Shown: piece by piece, positions 7,979 through 17,035 of the stretch
Layout: every line of letters begins with the position of its first letter
How positions within the stretch are numbered: position 1 is the stretch's first letter
Position numbers and translations under genes: made by a program
From: Seongchinamella sediminis
GTDB lineage: Bacteria; Pseudomonadota; Gammaproteobacteria; Pseudomonadales; Halieaceae
Assembly: GCF_003457605.1 (NCBI RefSeq)
Contig: NZ_QRAN01000016.1
Span: 40,602-104,601 of the forward strand
Length of the DNA: 64,000 nt
Direction: 5' to 3'
Notes under the pieces: generated by a model
Told to the model about the DNA's origin: nothing
The model's input: only the letters and a program-made list of their open reading frames with translations
Database searches by the model: none

Positions 7979-10390
7979 ATGGCTATAGAAATCCCCAAAT
8001 TGCCGGAAGATATGCCGATCACCTCGCCACGCTATGTGGGCAAGGAGGTAAAGCGGATTGAAGACCCCAGCCTGGTCACCGGCGCGGCGGAGTTTATCGA
8101 TAACTTCGCCCTGCCGGGCATGGCCCATGCGGCCATCATGCGCAGCCCGCACCCTCACGCCAGGATTGTCAGTGTCGATGCCTCGGCGGCGCTGGCCCTG
8201 CCCGGCGTGGTCGCCGTGCTGACGGGGGAGGATGTCAGGCGCTGGTGCAATGTCGGCACCACCGCCCCCGAAGGCTGGGGCAGCACACCGCTGGCGGTGG
8301 ATAAGGTCCGTTTCGTGGGTGAGCCGGTTGCCGCGGTTGCCGCAAGCAGTCGATATGTTGCCGAAGACGCCCTGGAGCTTATCGAGGTGCAGTACGAACT
8401 GCTGCCAACGGTAAAGAACCCGATGGATGCGGTGGCCCCGGATGCGCCGAAGCTGTTCGAGAACCAGGACAGCAATGTCATGCAGGATCGCACCTACACC
8501 TGGGGAGAAGTCGACCGGGTGTTCGCCGAGGCGGATCATGTCTATACCGAAAAGTTTCGCTGGAACCGGGTCGGCGCCAACCCCATGGAGACTTTCGGCT
8601 GTGTCTGTGTGTGGGACGTGGTCAATCACAGCCTGACCTGCTATGGCTCTTACCAGACCCCCAGTTTTATCGCCCTCGGTCGGGCCGCTTCCCTGAACCT
8701 GCCCTCGAACCGGGTCAAGGTGGTCGCCCATCCTCACGGCGGCAGCTTTGGCGGCAAGGGCGGGCCGCGCGGTACCGACATTGCCGCGCTGCTATCACGC
8801 AAGGCGAACGGCATACCGGTCAAGTACATCGAGGATCGCGTCGAGTACCTGCTGGCCGGGGCCGGCCAGTCCTGGGACCGCTACTACGAGGCCTCGCTGG
8901 CGGTGCAGGCCGACGGTACCCTGACCGGCTTCAAGGTCGACCTGGTCGATGACCAGGGCGCAGGCGCGGAGGGCTACGGCACCATTTCAGCGGCCAAGCC
9001 CCTGGCGGCTTTCACCGGCTGCTACCGGATACGGGCGGCCCAGTACAAAATGAAACTGGTGGCCACTAACCGGGCGCCAACCTATGCCTACCGCGGTTAC
9101 GGGCCGCCTCCACACAACATGGTGCTCGAGTCCATGGTGGATATCGCCGCCCGCGACCTCAAGCTCGATGCCACCGAGATCCGGCGCCGCAATTACATCC
9201 AGCCGGATCAGTTCCCCTACACCATTCCCAGCGGTAACGAGTACGACAGCGGCAGCTACGAGACAGTGCTCGACAAGGTGCTGGACATGGCCGGGTACCA
9301 GCAAATGCGGGAACTCCAGGCCAGTGCCCGCCAGGAAGGGCGGCTGCTGGGTATCGGGGTAGTCAATACCGTGGAGCCGGGGGTGTTCGACTGGAATGCC
9401 TACTCCACCGTCGGTGTGCCCGGTGTCGGCGTGCCCGAGGGGGTCAAGGTCGCAATAGACATCCTGGGGCAGATAACGGTCACCCTCGGTTTCGCCCTCG
9501 AGGGCCAGGGCCAGTACACGCTGGCGGCGCAGCTGGTGGCCGATTATTTCGGTGTCGAGATGGACGCGGTTCGCGTGACCTATGCCTCCACCGATGTCGC
9601 TCCGCCGCACTTCGGCCACGGCGGCAGTCGCCTTGGCGTGGCGCTGAGTGGCGCCATCATGGGGGCCTGCAAAAAGATAGAAGAGAAGTTCCGCCTGGTC
9701 GCCGCGGGCCTCATGCAGTGTGAGCCGGAGCACATCGAATTGATCGACGGCCATATGCGGGTCAATGGCAACCCGGGCGCTGAAATGCACATCGCCGCGG
9801 TGGCCGGTACCATGCTCGGCCGCAGCGACCTGCTGCCCCCGGGCATGGAACCCAGCCCTGAGGCGACCTACGTCTGGACGGCACCGGATCGCAACGCACC
9901 GGATGAGCAGGGGCGTTGCAAGAGTTACCTGACGGCTGCCAATGCCTGTCACATCGCGCTGGTGGAGGTGGACAGGGAGACCGGGATTACCGAGATCCTG
10001 AAATATTTTATTGTCGACGATTGTGGCACCCGGCTTAATCCGGCCACGGTAGAGGGCCAGATCCAGGGCAGCGTGGCCCAGGGCGTGGGCGCGGTATTAT
10101 ACGAGGAATATGTGTATTCCGAGCTCGACGGGCAGCCCCTGGTGTCACTGTTCTCCGACTACCTGTTGCCCGGCATTCACGAGGTGCCCATGACCGAAAA
10201 AGCCTTTGTCGAAACGCCTTCCCCCGTGGCTCCCCTGGGGGCCAAGGGTTGTGGTGAAGGCGCCATCCATACGACGCCGGCGACCATCATCTGCGCAATC
10301 AATGACGCCATTGAGCACCTTGGCGTGCAGATCAGGGAGACGCCGGCGTCGCCCAATCGCCTGTGGAAACTGCTGCAGGGCGCGGGCTGA
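7979..10390 (+). CDS. Molybdenum hydroxylase large, molybdopterin-binding subunit (xanthine dehydrogenase family)
   Basis: An 803-residue catalytic subunit with Ald_Xan_dh_C and MoCoBD domains. Visible landmarks are RYVGKEVKRIEDPSLVTG at the N-terminus, the molybdopterin-contact loop GGSFGGKGGPRG (about 255-266), GQGQYTLAAQLVADYFGV and, near the C-terminus, GAKGCGEGAIHTTPA with the catalytic glutamate near residue 758. The position that reads VAYRCSFR in true aerobic CO dehydrogenase reads TYAYRGYGPP here (about 366-375), so this is a hydroxylase for an organic substrate, not CO. It inserts a water-derived hydroxyl, typically next to a ring nitrogen, an aldehyde or an activated carbon. It forms a heterotrimer with the two preceding products. 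Confidence 0.9.
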   Translation: MAIEIPKLPEDMPITSPRYVGKEVKRIEDPSLVTGAAEFIDNFALPGMAHAAIMRSPHPHARIVSVDASAALALPGVVAVLTGEDVRRWCNVGTTAPEGWGSTPLAVDKVRFVGEPVAAVAASSRYVAEDALELIEVQYELLPTVKNPMDAVAPDAPKLFENQDSNVMQDRTYTWGEVDRVFAEADHVYTEKFRWNRVGANPMETFGCVCVWDVVNHSLTCYGSYQTPSFIALGRAASLNLPSNRVKVVAHPHGGSFGGKGGPRGTDIAALLSRKANGIPVKYIEDRVEYLLAGAGQSWDRYYEASLAVQADGTLTGFKVDLVDDQGAGAEGYGTISAAKPLAAFTGCYRIRAAQYKMKLVATNRAPTYAYRGYGPPPHNMVLESMVDIAARDLKLDATEIRRRNYIQPDQFPYTIPSGNEYDSGSYETVLDKVLDMAGYQQMRELQASARQEGRLLGIGVVNTVEPGVFDWNAYSTVGVPGVGVPEGVKVAIDILGQITVTLGFALEGQGQYTLAAQLVADYFGVEMDAVRVTYASTDVAPPHFGHGGSRLGVALSGAIMGACKKIEEKFRLVAAGLMQCEPEHIELIDGHMRVNGNPGAEMHIAAVAGTMLGRSDLLPPGMEPSPEATYVWTAPDRNAPDEQGRCKSYLTAANACHIALVEVDRETGITEILKYFIVDDCGTRLNPATVEGQIQGSVAQGVGAVLYEEYVYSELDGQPLVSLFSDYLLPGIHEVPMTEKAFVETPSPVAPLGAKGCGEGAIHTTPATIICAINDAIEHLGVQIRETPASPNRLWKLLQGAG

Positions 10391-10480
10391 ATCAAAGTGG
10401 CTCCATTGCTGCGTCCCGGTTAAGGGGGCGGGACGCGGGAGCCTGAACGTAGACCTTCTGGAGATTGTTAGGAACCGCAC

Positions 10481-11092
10481 ATGGCTATTGAACTGAAAGA
10501 AGTATTCCAGGTTGCCGCACCCATTGATGAGGTGTGGAAATTTCTCATGGACCCGGAGCGGATGATCGTCTGCCTGCCTGGCGCGACGGTAACTGAAATT
10601 ATCAACGACAAGCAGTTTATCGGCAGCGTAAAGCTGAAGATCGGGGCAATTACCGCAAAGTACGCCGGGACCATTACCTACACCACCGCCGACCAGAGTA
10701 CCTATACCTGTGTGATGCTGGCCGAGGCCAAGGAGAAGGGAGGCGGCACCGTGTCCGGTACCATCACTACCGTGCTGGTCGAGAAAGAGGGTGTGGTAGA
10801 GGCGACGGTGGAGTCCTGCATTGATATGACGGGTCGGGTGGTGCAGGTTGGCCGCGGCATGATCGAGGGTGTCGCCGCGGAAATCATCGGCAAGTTCGTC
10901 AAGAACATCAAAAAGACCCTGGAAGTACCGGCCGCCGGGGAAGGTACCGCGCCCGGTGAGGCGCCGCAGGCTCCACCCGCGTTTCAGCGGGAGGAGAAGG
11001 AAGAGTCAATCAACGTCCTGGCCGTGGTGTTCAAGGTTATCTGGCAGGGCTTTGTCAACTTCTTCAAGCGGCTGTTCGGCCGGGGCAAGTAA
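10481..11092 (+). CDS. CoxG-like SRPBCC protein
   Basis: 203 residues. The first 150 or so are an SRPBCC domain of the CO dehydrogenase subunit G family: L-K-E-V-F-Q-V-A-A-P-I-D-E-V-W-K-F-L, then LPGATVTEI, GSVKLKIGAITAKYAGT and, at the end, GRGMIEGVAAEIIGKFVKNI. A proline/alanine linker follows, then an amphipathic, hydrophobic tail (VLAVVFKVIWQGFVNFFKRLF), which fits membrane attachment as proposed for CoxG. CoxG-type proteins recruit the hydroxylase to the membrane or deliver electrons to quinone. It is the last gene of the operon and converges on the crotonase gene at 11135. Confidence 0.85.
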   Translation: MAIELKEVFQVAAPIDEVWKFLMDPERMIVCLPGATVTEIINDKQFIGSVKLKIGAITAKYAGTITYTTADQSTYTCVMLAEAKEKGGGTVSGTITTVLVEKEGVVEATVESCIDMTGRVVQVGRGMIEGVAAEIIGKFVKNIKKTLEVPAAGEGTAPGEAPQAPPAFQREEKEESINVLAVVFKVIWQGFVNFFKRLFGRGK

Positions 11093-11134
11093 CGCTGCAT
11101 TGCTGCACCGGGGCGGGGTATTGCAAGCCCGCCA

Positions 11135-12151
11135 CTAGGCGATGGCGTCCACCAGGCCCCACTGCAGCGCTGTCTGTGCCTTGATGCGCCTGGCGGACAG
11201 GGCCAGGTAGGACAAGCGCTGGCGACCGATACGGCGCAGGATGCTGACGGTTCCTCCCGCACCGGGGATCAGGCCCATGGTGATTTCCGGCAGGAAGAAG
11301 TAGGTGTCATGCCGGGCCACGACATGACCGGCAAAGGCCGGTATTTCGATACCGGAACCGATGCAGGCCCTGTGCAGGTGGCACTCTACCCGCTCAGCCA
11401 TTGCCGCGATCAGGCGTCCGGCGTGACGGCTGCAGCGAATCGCATGAGCCTCGCTCAGGTCGTCTGCCAGGCCAAACTCTTCCAGCGCGCCTCCGGTGCA
11501 AAAACAATTGCCCTCGCCGCGGATGATAACGCGGCTGATGCTGTGGTCCTGCAGGGCCAGTTGCAGCCCCTCGCACAGTGCGTCGCGCATGGCAATGGAG
11601 TAGGGATTGAGTTGCTCGGGCCGGTTGAGGGTCAACAGCAGATGGTCCGTCTCGCGTTCTGCCAGCACCGCCGGTTGCTCATTGGTGGGCGGTACGCTGG
11701 GTTCCGACCGGGTTGCCAGGTAGTCCCTGAATTCACTTCCGCCCTGCAGTGTCGCATAGGCCAGTGACTCCGCCAGTAGACCATCCTCCAGGCTCGCGTG
11801 CTCGTTGTGGCGCAGCAGCTGGACCAGGGTCATGGCGCTCAGCGGCTGTCGCCGGATATTGCGGATCAGCACCTGGGCCTCCTGCGGTGACTCGACGACC
11901 ACATCGACGCTCTCGGTCAGGGCGGTCTGCATCTGCGACGGGGCGATGGCAATGACCGGGCAGGACGCCTTGCGCAGGATTCGCGCCAGTTCCGGGTGTT
12001 GGTCCTCGGCGCAGGGGCCGCCCGGCGACAGGTCCAGCAGCAGCAGAGGGTGGCCGGTCACCGGGGAGTACTGGGCAGCGCACTCGGGCTGCTGCCGCAA
12101 CCGCGCCAGTTGCGCCGCCGAAAGTGTCTCAAGCGATGTATCCATGGCCAT
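11135..12151 (-). CDS. Crotonase-family protein with a partial crotonase N-terminal extension
   Basis: 338 residues. The C-terminal 200 form a full crotonase domain: VIIRGEGNCFCTGGALEEFG (oxyanion-hole region), GSGIEIPAFAGHVVARHD and FLPEITMGLIPGAGGT with a glutamate at the usual catalytic place. The first 140 residues look like the back part of another crotonase: PVIAIAPSQMQTALTESVDV, then LVQLLRHNEHASLEDGLLAESLAYATLQGG with EFRDYL. The protein may therefore descend from a duplicated crotonase with one degenerate copy. A hydratase, isomerase or hydrolase role on an acyl-CoA is expected. Start ATG 12151 or the in-frame ATG 12145; neither has a strong ribosome site. Confidence 0.78.
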   Translation of the reverse strand: MAMDTSLETLSAAQLARLRQQPECAAQYSPVTGHPLLLLDLSPGGPCAEDQHPELARILRKASCPVIAIAPSQMQTALTESVDVVVESPQEAQVLIRNIRRQPLSAMTLVQLLRHNEHASLEDGLLAESLAYATLQGGSEFRDYLATRSEPSVPPTNEQPAVLAERETDHLLLTLNRPEQLNPYSIAMRDALCEGLQLALQDHSISRVIIRGEGNCFCTGGALEEFGLADDLSEAHAIRCSRHAGRLIAAMAERVECHLHRACIGSGIEIPAFAGHVVARHDTYFFLPEITMGLIPGAGGTVSILRRIGRQRLSYLALSARRIKAQTALQWGLVDAIA

Positions 12152-12227
12152 ACCCGGGGTGATGATGAAGCCCTACGGTACACCAAATCGGCGGTTTTTG
12201 GGGCAGCGCGGCCAGGGGTTTTTTGCT

Positions 12228-12301
12228 GGCCAAAAAAGAGATGTTGTAGGCCGGAATTGAACCGATGTGAATTGGTTACGCCAGCGCTAAGCCTTTAGAC
12301 T
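12228..12301 (+). promoter_or_regulatory. Activator site and promoter (site D)
   Basis: Half-sites GGCCAAAAAAGA (12228-12239) and GGCCGGAATTGA (12249-12260), 21 bp apart, are followed after 35 bp by TAGACT (12296-12301), with TTGGTT (12271-12276) 18 bp ahead of it. This almost duplicates site C, including the flanking CCGATG. It drives the operon starting at 12392. Confidence 0.72.
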
Positions 12302-12391
12302 CGAAAACTGAACAGCAAGCGGTAGTCGTGAGGCCCGCCAGGGTCTGCCTGCCGCGACAGCTTTTTCTGCCTTGAACTGTGAGGACCGACA

Positions 12392-13588
12392 ATGAGTGCT
12401 GCGCTAGATGATGTCGTCGTGCTTGACCTGACGACCAGTTTTTCCTCCGCACTGACTGCGGCGTTTCTCGCCGACTTTGGCGGCCAGGTGATTCGCCTCG
12501 AACTGCTGCCACAGGCCAGTGAACCGGAACAGGAAAAAGGTGCCTGGGACTACGAGGCCGACCTGATTCATCGCAACAAGCAGAGTGTCCAGATTGACCC
12601 GCAGCAGGAACGGGGCCGGCAATTGCTCGCCGAACTGGCCGCCAAAGCAGACGTGATCATCACCGACTGGCCGCTTGCCAGGCTGCAGCAGGTCGGGCTG
12701 GACTACGCCACGGTCGCGCAGGCCAACGCCGGCATTGTCTTTGGCCGCACCTCGGGCTTCGGGCCCCAGGGGCCCGACAGCGAATTGCCGCTTATCGATG
12801 AACTTGCGGCCTGTCGCGCCGGCGCCATGCCGACCCTGCCGCAACCGGGGGAAGCTCCGGTCTATACCGGCGCGGGGGCGATGCACGCCACCGTGTTGCT
12901 GGCCTTCGGCGTGATCACGGCCCTTGTGCACCGGCAGGCGACGGGGGAGGGGCAGGAGGTGGATACCTCCTTCTTCGCCGCCAATATGTACGGCGCCAGC
13001 CTGGACCTCCAGGCTTTCCTGGCCATTGACGAGGGGCAGCGCGAACGCCTGATGCACCCGATTTCGCGCCTGGACGTGTCCAACCCCATCTCCGGTTCGC
13101 TGTACCCCAGCTCCGATGGTCGTTGGGTCACCCTGACCATGCCCGACACGGACCGCTGGTGGCCACTGCTGGCCCCGGAGGTCGGCCTTGAGGTCGACGA
13201 CGAGCGCTTTAACAGCCATGAAAAGCGCTGTGAAATCAATCGCCTGGAGCTGATCCAGGAGCTGGAGGCGGGCTTCCAGAAGCACCCCGGCGCGCACTGG
13301 CGCGAGGTATTCGCAGAAAAACACATGTCGGCGGATGTCATCGAACAGTTTGATTATCCGGCGCAGGACCCGCAGGTCGCGGCCAACAAGTACATCGTGG
13401 AACTCGATCACCCCAGCTTTGGCAAGCTCAACAGCCTGGGTTTCCCCATCTTCATGAGCGAAAGTCCGGCGCGTCTGCGCAGCCTGGCGCCCTGTCGCGG
13501 GCAACACACGGGGGCGGTACTGCACGAACTGCTGGGCTACTCAGAAGACGAGATCTATCAATTCACCGCCGACGGTGTTGTGGTCTAG
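12392..13588 (+). CDS. Family III CoA-transferase (CaiB/BaiF)
   Basis: 398 residues with the CoA-transferase III fold. ALDDVVVLDLTTSFSSALTA is the first strand and helix, LADFGGQVIRLE the second, and RNKQSVQIDP the CoA-binding loop. The thioester-forming aspartate is present (Asp136 in LIDELAACRAG). Compared with standard members the region between residues 40 and 60 is short and acidic. It is the first gene of a long rightward operon (12392-22205) under site D and is followed 27 bp later by a second CoA-transferase. Two adjacent transferase genes may make a heteromer, as in BbsEF, but both keep the aspartate, so separate substrates are equally possible. Confidence 0.85.
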   Translation: MSAALDDVVVLDLTTSFSSALTAAFLADFGGQVIRLELLPQASEPEQEKGAWDYEADLIHRNKQSVQIDPQQERGRQLLAELAAKADVIITDWPLARLQQVGLDYATVAQANAGIVFGRTSGFGPQGPDSELPLIDELAACRAGAMPTLPQPGEAPVYTGAGAMHATVLLAFGVITALVHRQATGEGQEVDTSFFAANMYGASLDLQAFLAIDEGQRERLMHPISRLDVSNPISGSLYPSSDGRWVTLTMPDTDRWWPLLAPEVGLEVDDERFNSHEKRCEINRLELIQELEAGFQKHPGAHWREVFAEKHMSADVIEQFDYPAQDPQVAANKYIVELDHPSFGKLNSLGFPIFMSESPARLRSLAPCRGQHTGAVLHELLGYSEDEIYQFTADGVVV

Positions 13589-13615
13589 CGGCTAACGCGG
13601 GCCCGGGAGGTTTTT

Positions 13616-14824
13616 GTGACAAGCGCATTGGAAGGTATTCGGGTAATCGATTTTACGGTCTGGTTCCAGGGGCCGGTGTCAGCGCAGTACCTGGCAGATT
13701 TCGGCGCCGAGGTGATCAAGGTCGAGAACCCCAAGGGCGGCGACCAGGGGCGCGGTGTACGCAGCATGAAGTCTCTGGCCATCGGTGACTGGAACCAGTA
13801 TTTCCTGGTGATCAACCGCAATAAAAAAAGTATTGCGATCGACCTGAAGACAGCGGAAGGCCAGGAGATCCTGTACCGCATGGTGGAGAAGTCGGACGTG
13901 TTTCTCTCCAACCTGTCACCGGCGCTGCTGGCGAAAATGAACCTGTCCTACGACAAGCTGTCGGCGATCAACCCGCGGCTGGTCTACGCTACCAACACGG
14001 GTTACGGTCGCTTCGGGGATGTTGCCAAGCCCAGTTTCGATATGACCGTGCAGGCGCTGACCGGCGCCATGTCGCGCCTGGGTGAGCCCGGACAGCCGCC
14101 GATCTACATGGGCATGGGCTCCGGTGATGCCTACGGCGGCATCATGTCCGCCATGGGGATCGCCATGGCGATTTACCAGCGCAACAAGACGGGCAAGGGT
14201 CAGTGTCTTGATGCCTCACTGTACGGTGCCCAGCTCTACCTGGCCGCGCCCTATCTGCAGTCCTACCTGGCCGGCAACAAGGGCAGTGCGCTGCAGCATT
14301 CGCGCAAGACCGTGGAAAACCCGCTGTGGAACCTGTACCCGACCGCCGGCAAGTGGGTTTATGTCTGTGAAGACAACAGCGATGAGCGCTTTGCCGCCTT
14401 CTGTAAAGCACTGGGCAGCGACGCCCTTGCCAGTGATGCCCGCTTCAACTCAGCACAGGCGCGCGCGGAAAACAACGTGGCCTTGATCGCCGCCATTGAT
14501 GCCATTACCTTCCAGCAGGCGGACAGCGAGCTGCTCGCGGCCTTGGCGGCAAATGACATTGTGCACAGCCCGGTGAACAGTTACGCCGATGTGGTGAAGG
14601 ACGAACAGGCCTGGCAGAACAACTACTTCATGAAAGCCTACTGTGAAGAGGTGAAGCGCGAAGTCGACGTGCGTGGCCTGCCGGTGACCCTGTCGAAAAC
14701 CCCGGGTGAGGTGAATACCCTGGGCCCGCAGCTGGGACAGGACACCGAACTGCTGATGATGGACCTGCTGGACTACGAGTGGGAAGAGATAGAAGCGTTC
14801 AAGGCCAAGGGAGCGATACCCTAG
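13616..14824 (+). CDS. Family III CoA-transferase (CaiB/BaiF)
   Basis: 402 residues, GTG start at 13616 with GGGAGG upstream. Motifs are EGIRVIDFTVWFQGPVSAQY, ADFGAEVIKVENPKGGD, NRNKKSIAIDLKTAEG and the catalytic Asp142 in SFDMTVQALTG. The glycine-rich loop MGMGSGDAYGGI after it is characteristic. Length and layout are standard. The gene is 27 bp after another CoA-transferase and 84 bp before a MenB/BadI-like crotonase, so it may load CoA on an acid that is then cleaved or hydrated. Substrate unknown. Confidence 0.88.
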   Translation: MTSALEGIRVIDFTVWFQGPVSAQYLADFGAEVIKVENPKGGDQGRGVRSMKSLAIGDWNQYFLVINRNKKSIAIDLKTAEGQEILYRMVEKSDVFLSNLSPALLAKMNLSYDKLSAINPRLVYATNTGYGRFGDVAKPSFDMTVQALTGAMSRLGEPGQPPIYMGMGSGDAYGGIMSAMGIAMAIYQRNKTGKGQCLDASLYGAQLYLAAPYLQSYLAGNKGSALQHSRKTVENPLWNLYPTAGKWVYVCEDNSDERFAAFCKALGSDALASDARFNSAQARAENNVALIAAIDAITFQQADSELLAALAANDIVHSPVNSYADVVKDEQAWQNNYFMKAYCEEVKREVDVRGLPVTLSKTPGEVNTLGPQLGQDTELLMMDLLDYEWEEIEAFKAKGAIP

Positions 14825-14908
14825 ACGTTACAGCGGCGACGCCGGCAGCGCAGTGCAATCGCCTGCCGGGGCTGGCATCAACGAACGGGCACAGAAAAGG
14901 ATGGAAAC

Positions 14909-15805
14909 ATGAGCTGGACCGATTGGCAGACAGTACAGGGCGAGGGACTCGATAACTTCGAGCTGATCATCTACGAAAAGAAAACCCACACGGCCTCAGG
15001 CGGCGGGGTGGCCCGCGTCTCCCTGAATACCCCGGAGAAGATGAACACCCTGACGCTGGATACCGTGGACGAGATGTTTCGCGCTTTTTACGATGCCAAT
15101 CATGACCCGGCCATCGGCGTGATCGTTGTGGCGGCCAGGGGCAAGCACTTCGGTGCCGGTGGCGACGTCGACTGGGAGCGCTGGGGCCTGCGTGAAGCCT
15201 TCTACAACCGCTACCCGCACAACCGCCTGATGCGCATGTCGCGCAAGCCGGTCATCGCCCAGGTACAGGGCTACTGTATCGCCGGCCATAACCATATGGC
15301 GTACTGCTGTGATTTCACCATTGCCGCCGATAATGCCATTTTCGGCCAGGCCGGCCCTAAGGTCAGTTCGCCTGCGGACGGTTTCTTTGTGCCCTACCTG
15401 ACCAAGGTGGTCGGCGCCAAGAAAGCGCGCGAGATGTGGATGCTGTGCCGCAAGTACCCTGCCGACGAGGCCCTGCAGATGGGCCTGGTCAATACCGTGG
15501 TGCCGCTGGAGCAACTGGAGGCGGAGGTGGACCAGTGGTGCGAAGAAATGCTGGCCAAGAGCCCGGGCTGCCTGGAGGTGCTCAAGGCGTCTTTCGACCA
15601 GGAGATGGACGGCTACAAAGAGTCCTGTATCAATTCCGCGGCCATGTATCCCGACTGGTTTGATATGCCCGAGGGCAAGGAAGGCGGCGAGGCATTCGTC
15701 AACAAGCGGCCGCCGAAATTCTGGGATATCCGCAAGCGCGAGGCCGAATTGCGGGCGCAGTTGCTGGCGGAGTACGAGGAAGAAATCGCCAGGGGCAAAC
15801 AGTGA
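14909..15805 (+). CDS. MenB/BadI-like crotonase (possible ring-cleaving acyl-CoA hydrolase)
   Basis: 298 residues. Beyond the crotonase core (VARVSLNTPEKMNTLTLDTV, then GKHFGAGGDVDW), its C-terminal half follows the MenB/BadI subgroup: FGQAGPKVSSPADGFFVPYL, KKAREMWMLCRKYPADEAL, MGLVNTVVPLEQLEAEV with WCEEMLAKSPGCLEVLKASF, and a closing EAFVNKRPPKF. MenB closes, and BadI opens, a ring by a Dieckmann-type reaction on a beta-keto acyl-CoA. The MenB/BadI aspartate in the GS-D-G loop is displaced to A-D-G here, so the exact chemistry is open. Its place between CoA-transferases and a thiolase favours catabolic ring or side-chain cleavage. Menaquinone synthesis genes are absent. Confidence 0.78.
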   Translation: MSWTDWQTVQGEGLDNFELIIYEKKTHTASGGGVARVSLNTPEKMNTLTLDTVDEMFRAFYDANHDPAIGVIVVAARGKHFGAGGDVDWERWGLREAFYNRYPHNRLMRMSRKPVIAQVQGYCIAGHNHMAYCCDFTIAADNAIFGQAGPKVSSPADGFFVPYLTKVVGAKKAREMWMLCRKYPADEALQMGLVNTVVPLEQLEAEVDQWCEEMLAKSPGCLEVLKASFDQEMDGYKESCINSAAMYPDWFDMPEGKEGGEAFVNKRPPKFWDIRKREAELRAQLLAEYEEEIARGKQ

Positions 15806-15855
15806 CTTAGGGTACCTGGCCCCGGCGCCGCCGGGGCCTCAGGCGAGGGCTAGCA

Positions 15856-17019
15856 GTGCTTAAAGACAAGGCGTGTATCGTGGGAATCGGCGAGACGGGA
15901 TACTGTCGCAAGCCCGGTTCCGGTAGGAGTGAAGAGGCCCTGCAGTTGCAGGCGGCGGTGGCCGCCCTGGACGATGCAGGCCTGAAGGGCAGGGAGATCG
16001 ACGGCATCCTGGCCTTCCCCAACCTGGGCAAGTCCGAGGCATTCGCCGCCAGCCTGGGCAGTGAGAACCTGCGCTTTGCCGCCACCATCCACATGGGCGG
16101 CGCGTCGCCGGTGGCGTCCCTGCGCATGGCGGCGATGGCCGTGGCCACCGGCGCGGCCAGGCATGTGCTGATCCCCGGTGGCTGGAACGGTTATTCGGGT
16201 GCCCGGGTGCGGGAGACCGTCACCACCGATAAAAACTCGATTCCCGGCGGCGCTATCGCCTGGGATTACTACCTGCCCCAGGGTTTGACGGTACCGCCCC
16301 AGTGGTACGCGCTGATGTGTCGCCGCCACATGCATGAGTACGGCACCAGCCACGAGCAGCTGGGCGCCGTCGCTGTGGCGATGCGCAAGCACGCCCAGCT
16401 GAACCCGGGGGCCCTGATGCACGGCAAGCCCCTGACTATCGAGGACTACCTGCAGTCGCCGATGCTGGCTGACCCCTATCGAATGAACGATTGCTGCCTG
16501 GAAACCGACGGCGCTGCCGCATTTATCGTGACCACGGTCGAGCGAGCCAGGGATCTGGGCAAGACCCCCGTGTACATCATGGGCGCTGCGTCCGGGCAAC
16601 CCTACCCGGCGGATGAGTTCACCACCCGCAAGGATTTCCACCAGACCGGCTTGTCGATTGCAGCCCCGGAAGCCTTCCAGATGGCCGGGGTGAGCCCCGC
16701 TGATATGGACTTCGCCCAGATCTACGACTGCTTCACCTTTGAAGTCATCCAGCAACTCGAGGAAGCGGGCTTCTGCCAGCGTGGCGAGGGCGGTGCCTTC
16801 GTCGAAGATGGCGGCATTGAGCTTGGAGGCAGGCTTCCGGTGAATACCTCCGGGGGTCTGTTGTCCGAGGCTCACTCACTGGGCCTGGGCCACGTGGTGG
16901 AAGCGGTGAAACAATTGCGCGGGGAGGCAGGCGAGCGCCAGGTTGCCAATGCCGAACTGGGTTTGGTAACCGGTTGGGGCGACTTCGGCGATGGCAGTAT
17001 TGCCATCCTGCGCCGCTAG
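15856..17019 (+). CDS. Thiolase-like protein (SCP-x/lipid-transfer thiolase group)
   Basis: 387 residues, GTG start at 15856. It belongs to the non-condensing, SCP-x/Ltp-like thiolase group: ACIVGIGETGYCRKPGSG at the start, NLRFAATIHMGGASPVAS in the middle, a central RRHMHEYGTSHEQLGAVAV, DFAQIYDCFTFEVIQQLEE and, near the end, LPVNTSGGLLSEAHSLGLGH. Such proteins either cleave beta-ketoacyl-CoA or, with a DUF35 partner, act as aldolases in steroid side-chain removal (Ltp2). A DUF35 gene follows within 16 bp, so a two-subunit complex is likely. Substrate unknown. Confidence 0.85.
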   Translation: MLKDKACIVGIGETGYCRKPGSGRSEEALQLQAAVAALDDAGLKGREIDGILAFPNLGKSEAFAASLGSENLRFAATIHMGGASPVASLRMAAMAVATGAARHVLIPGGWNGYSGARVRETVTTDKNSIPGGAIAWDYYLPQGLTVPPQWYALMCRRHMHEYGTSHEQLGAVAVAMRKHAQLNPGALMHGKPLTIEDYLQSPMLADPYRMNDCCLETDGAAAFIVTTVERARDLGKTPVYIMGAASGQPYPADEFTTRKDFHQTGLSIAAPEAFQMAGVSPADMDFAQIYDCFTFEVIQQLEEAGFCQRGEGGAFVEDGGIELGGRLPVNTSGGLLSEAHSLGLGHVVEAVKQLRGEAGERQVANAELGLVTGWGDFGDGSIAILRR

Positions 17020-17035
17020 TTCACGGGAGCGAGAG

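Noticed and set aside
7918..7990. tRNA-like D-arm (GCTCAGTTGGTGAGAAC) after the Fe-S subunit gene
   Set aside because: No acceptor, anticodon or T-arm can be found; two related copies elsewhere show it to be a short stem-loop repeat.
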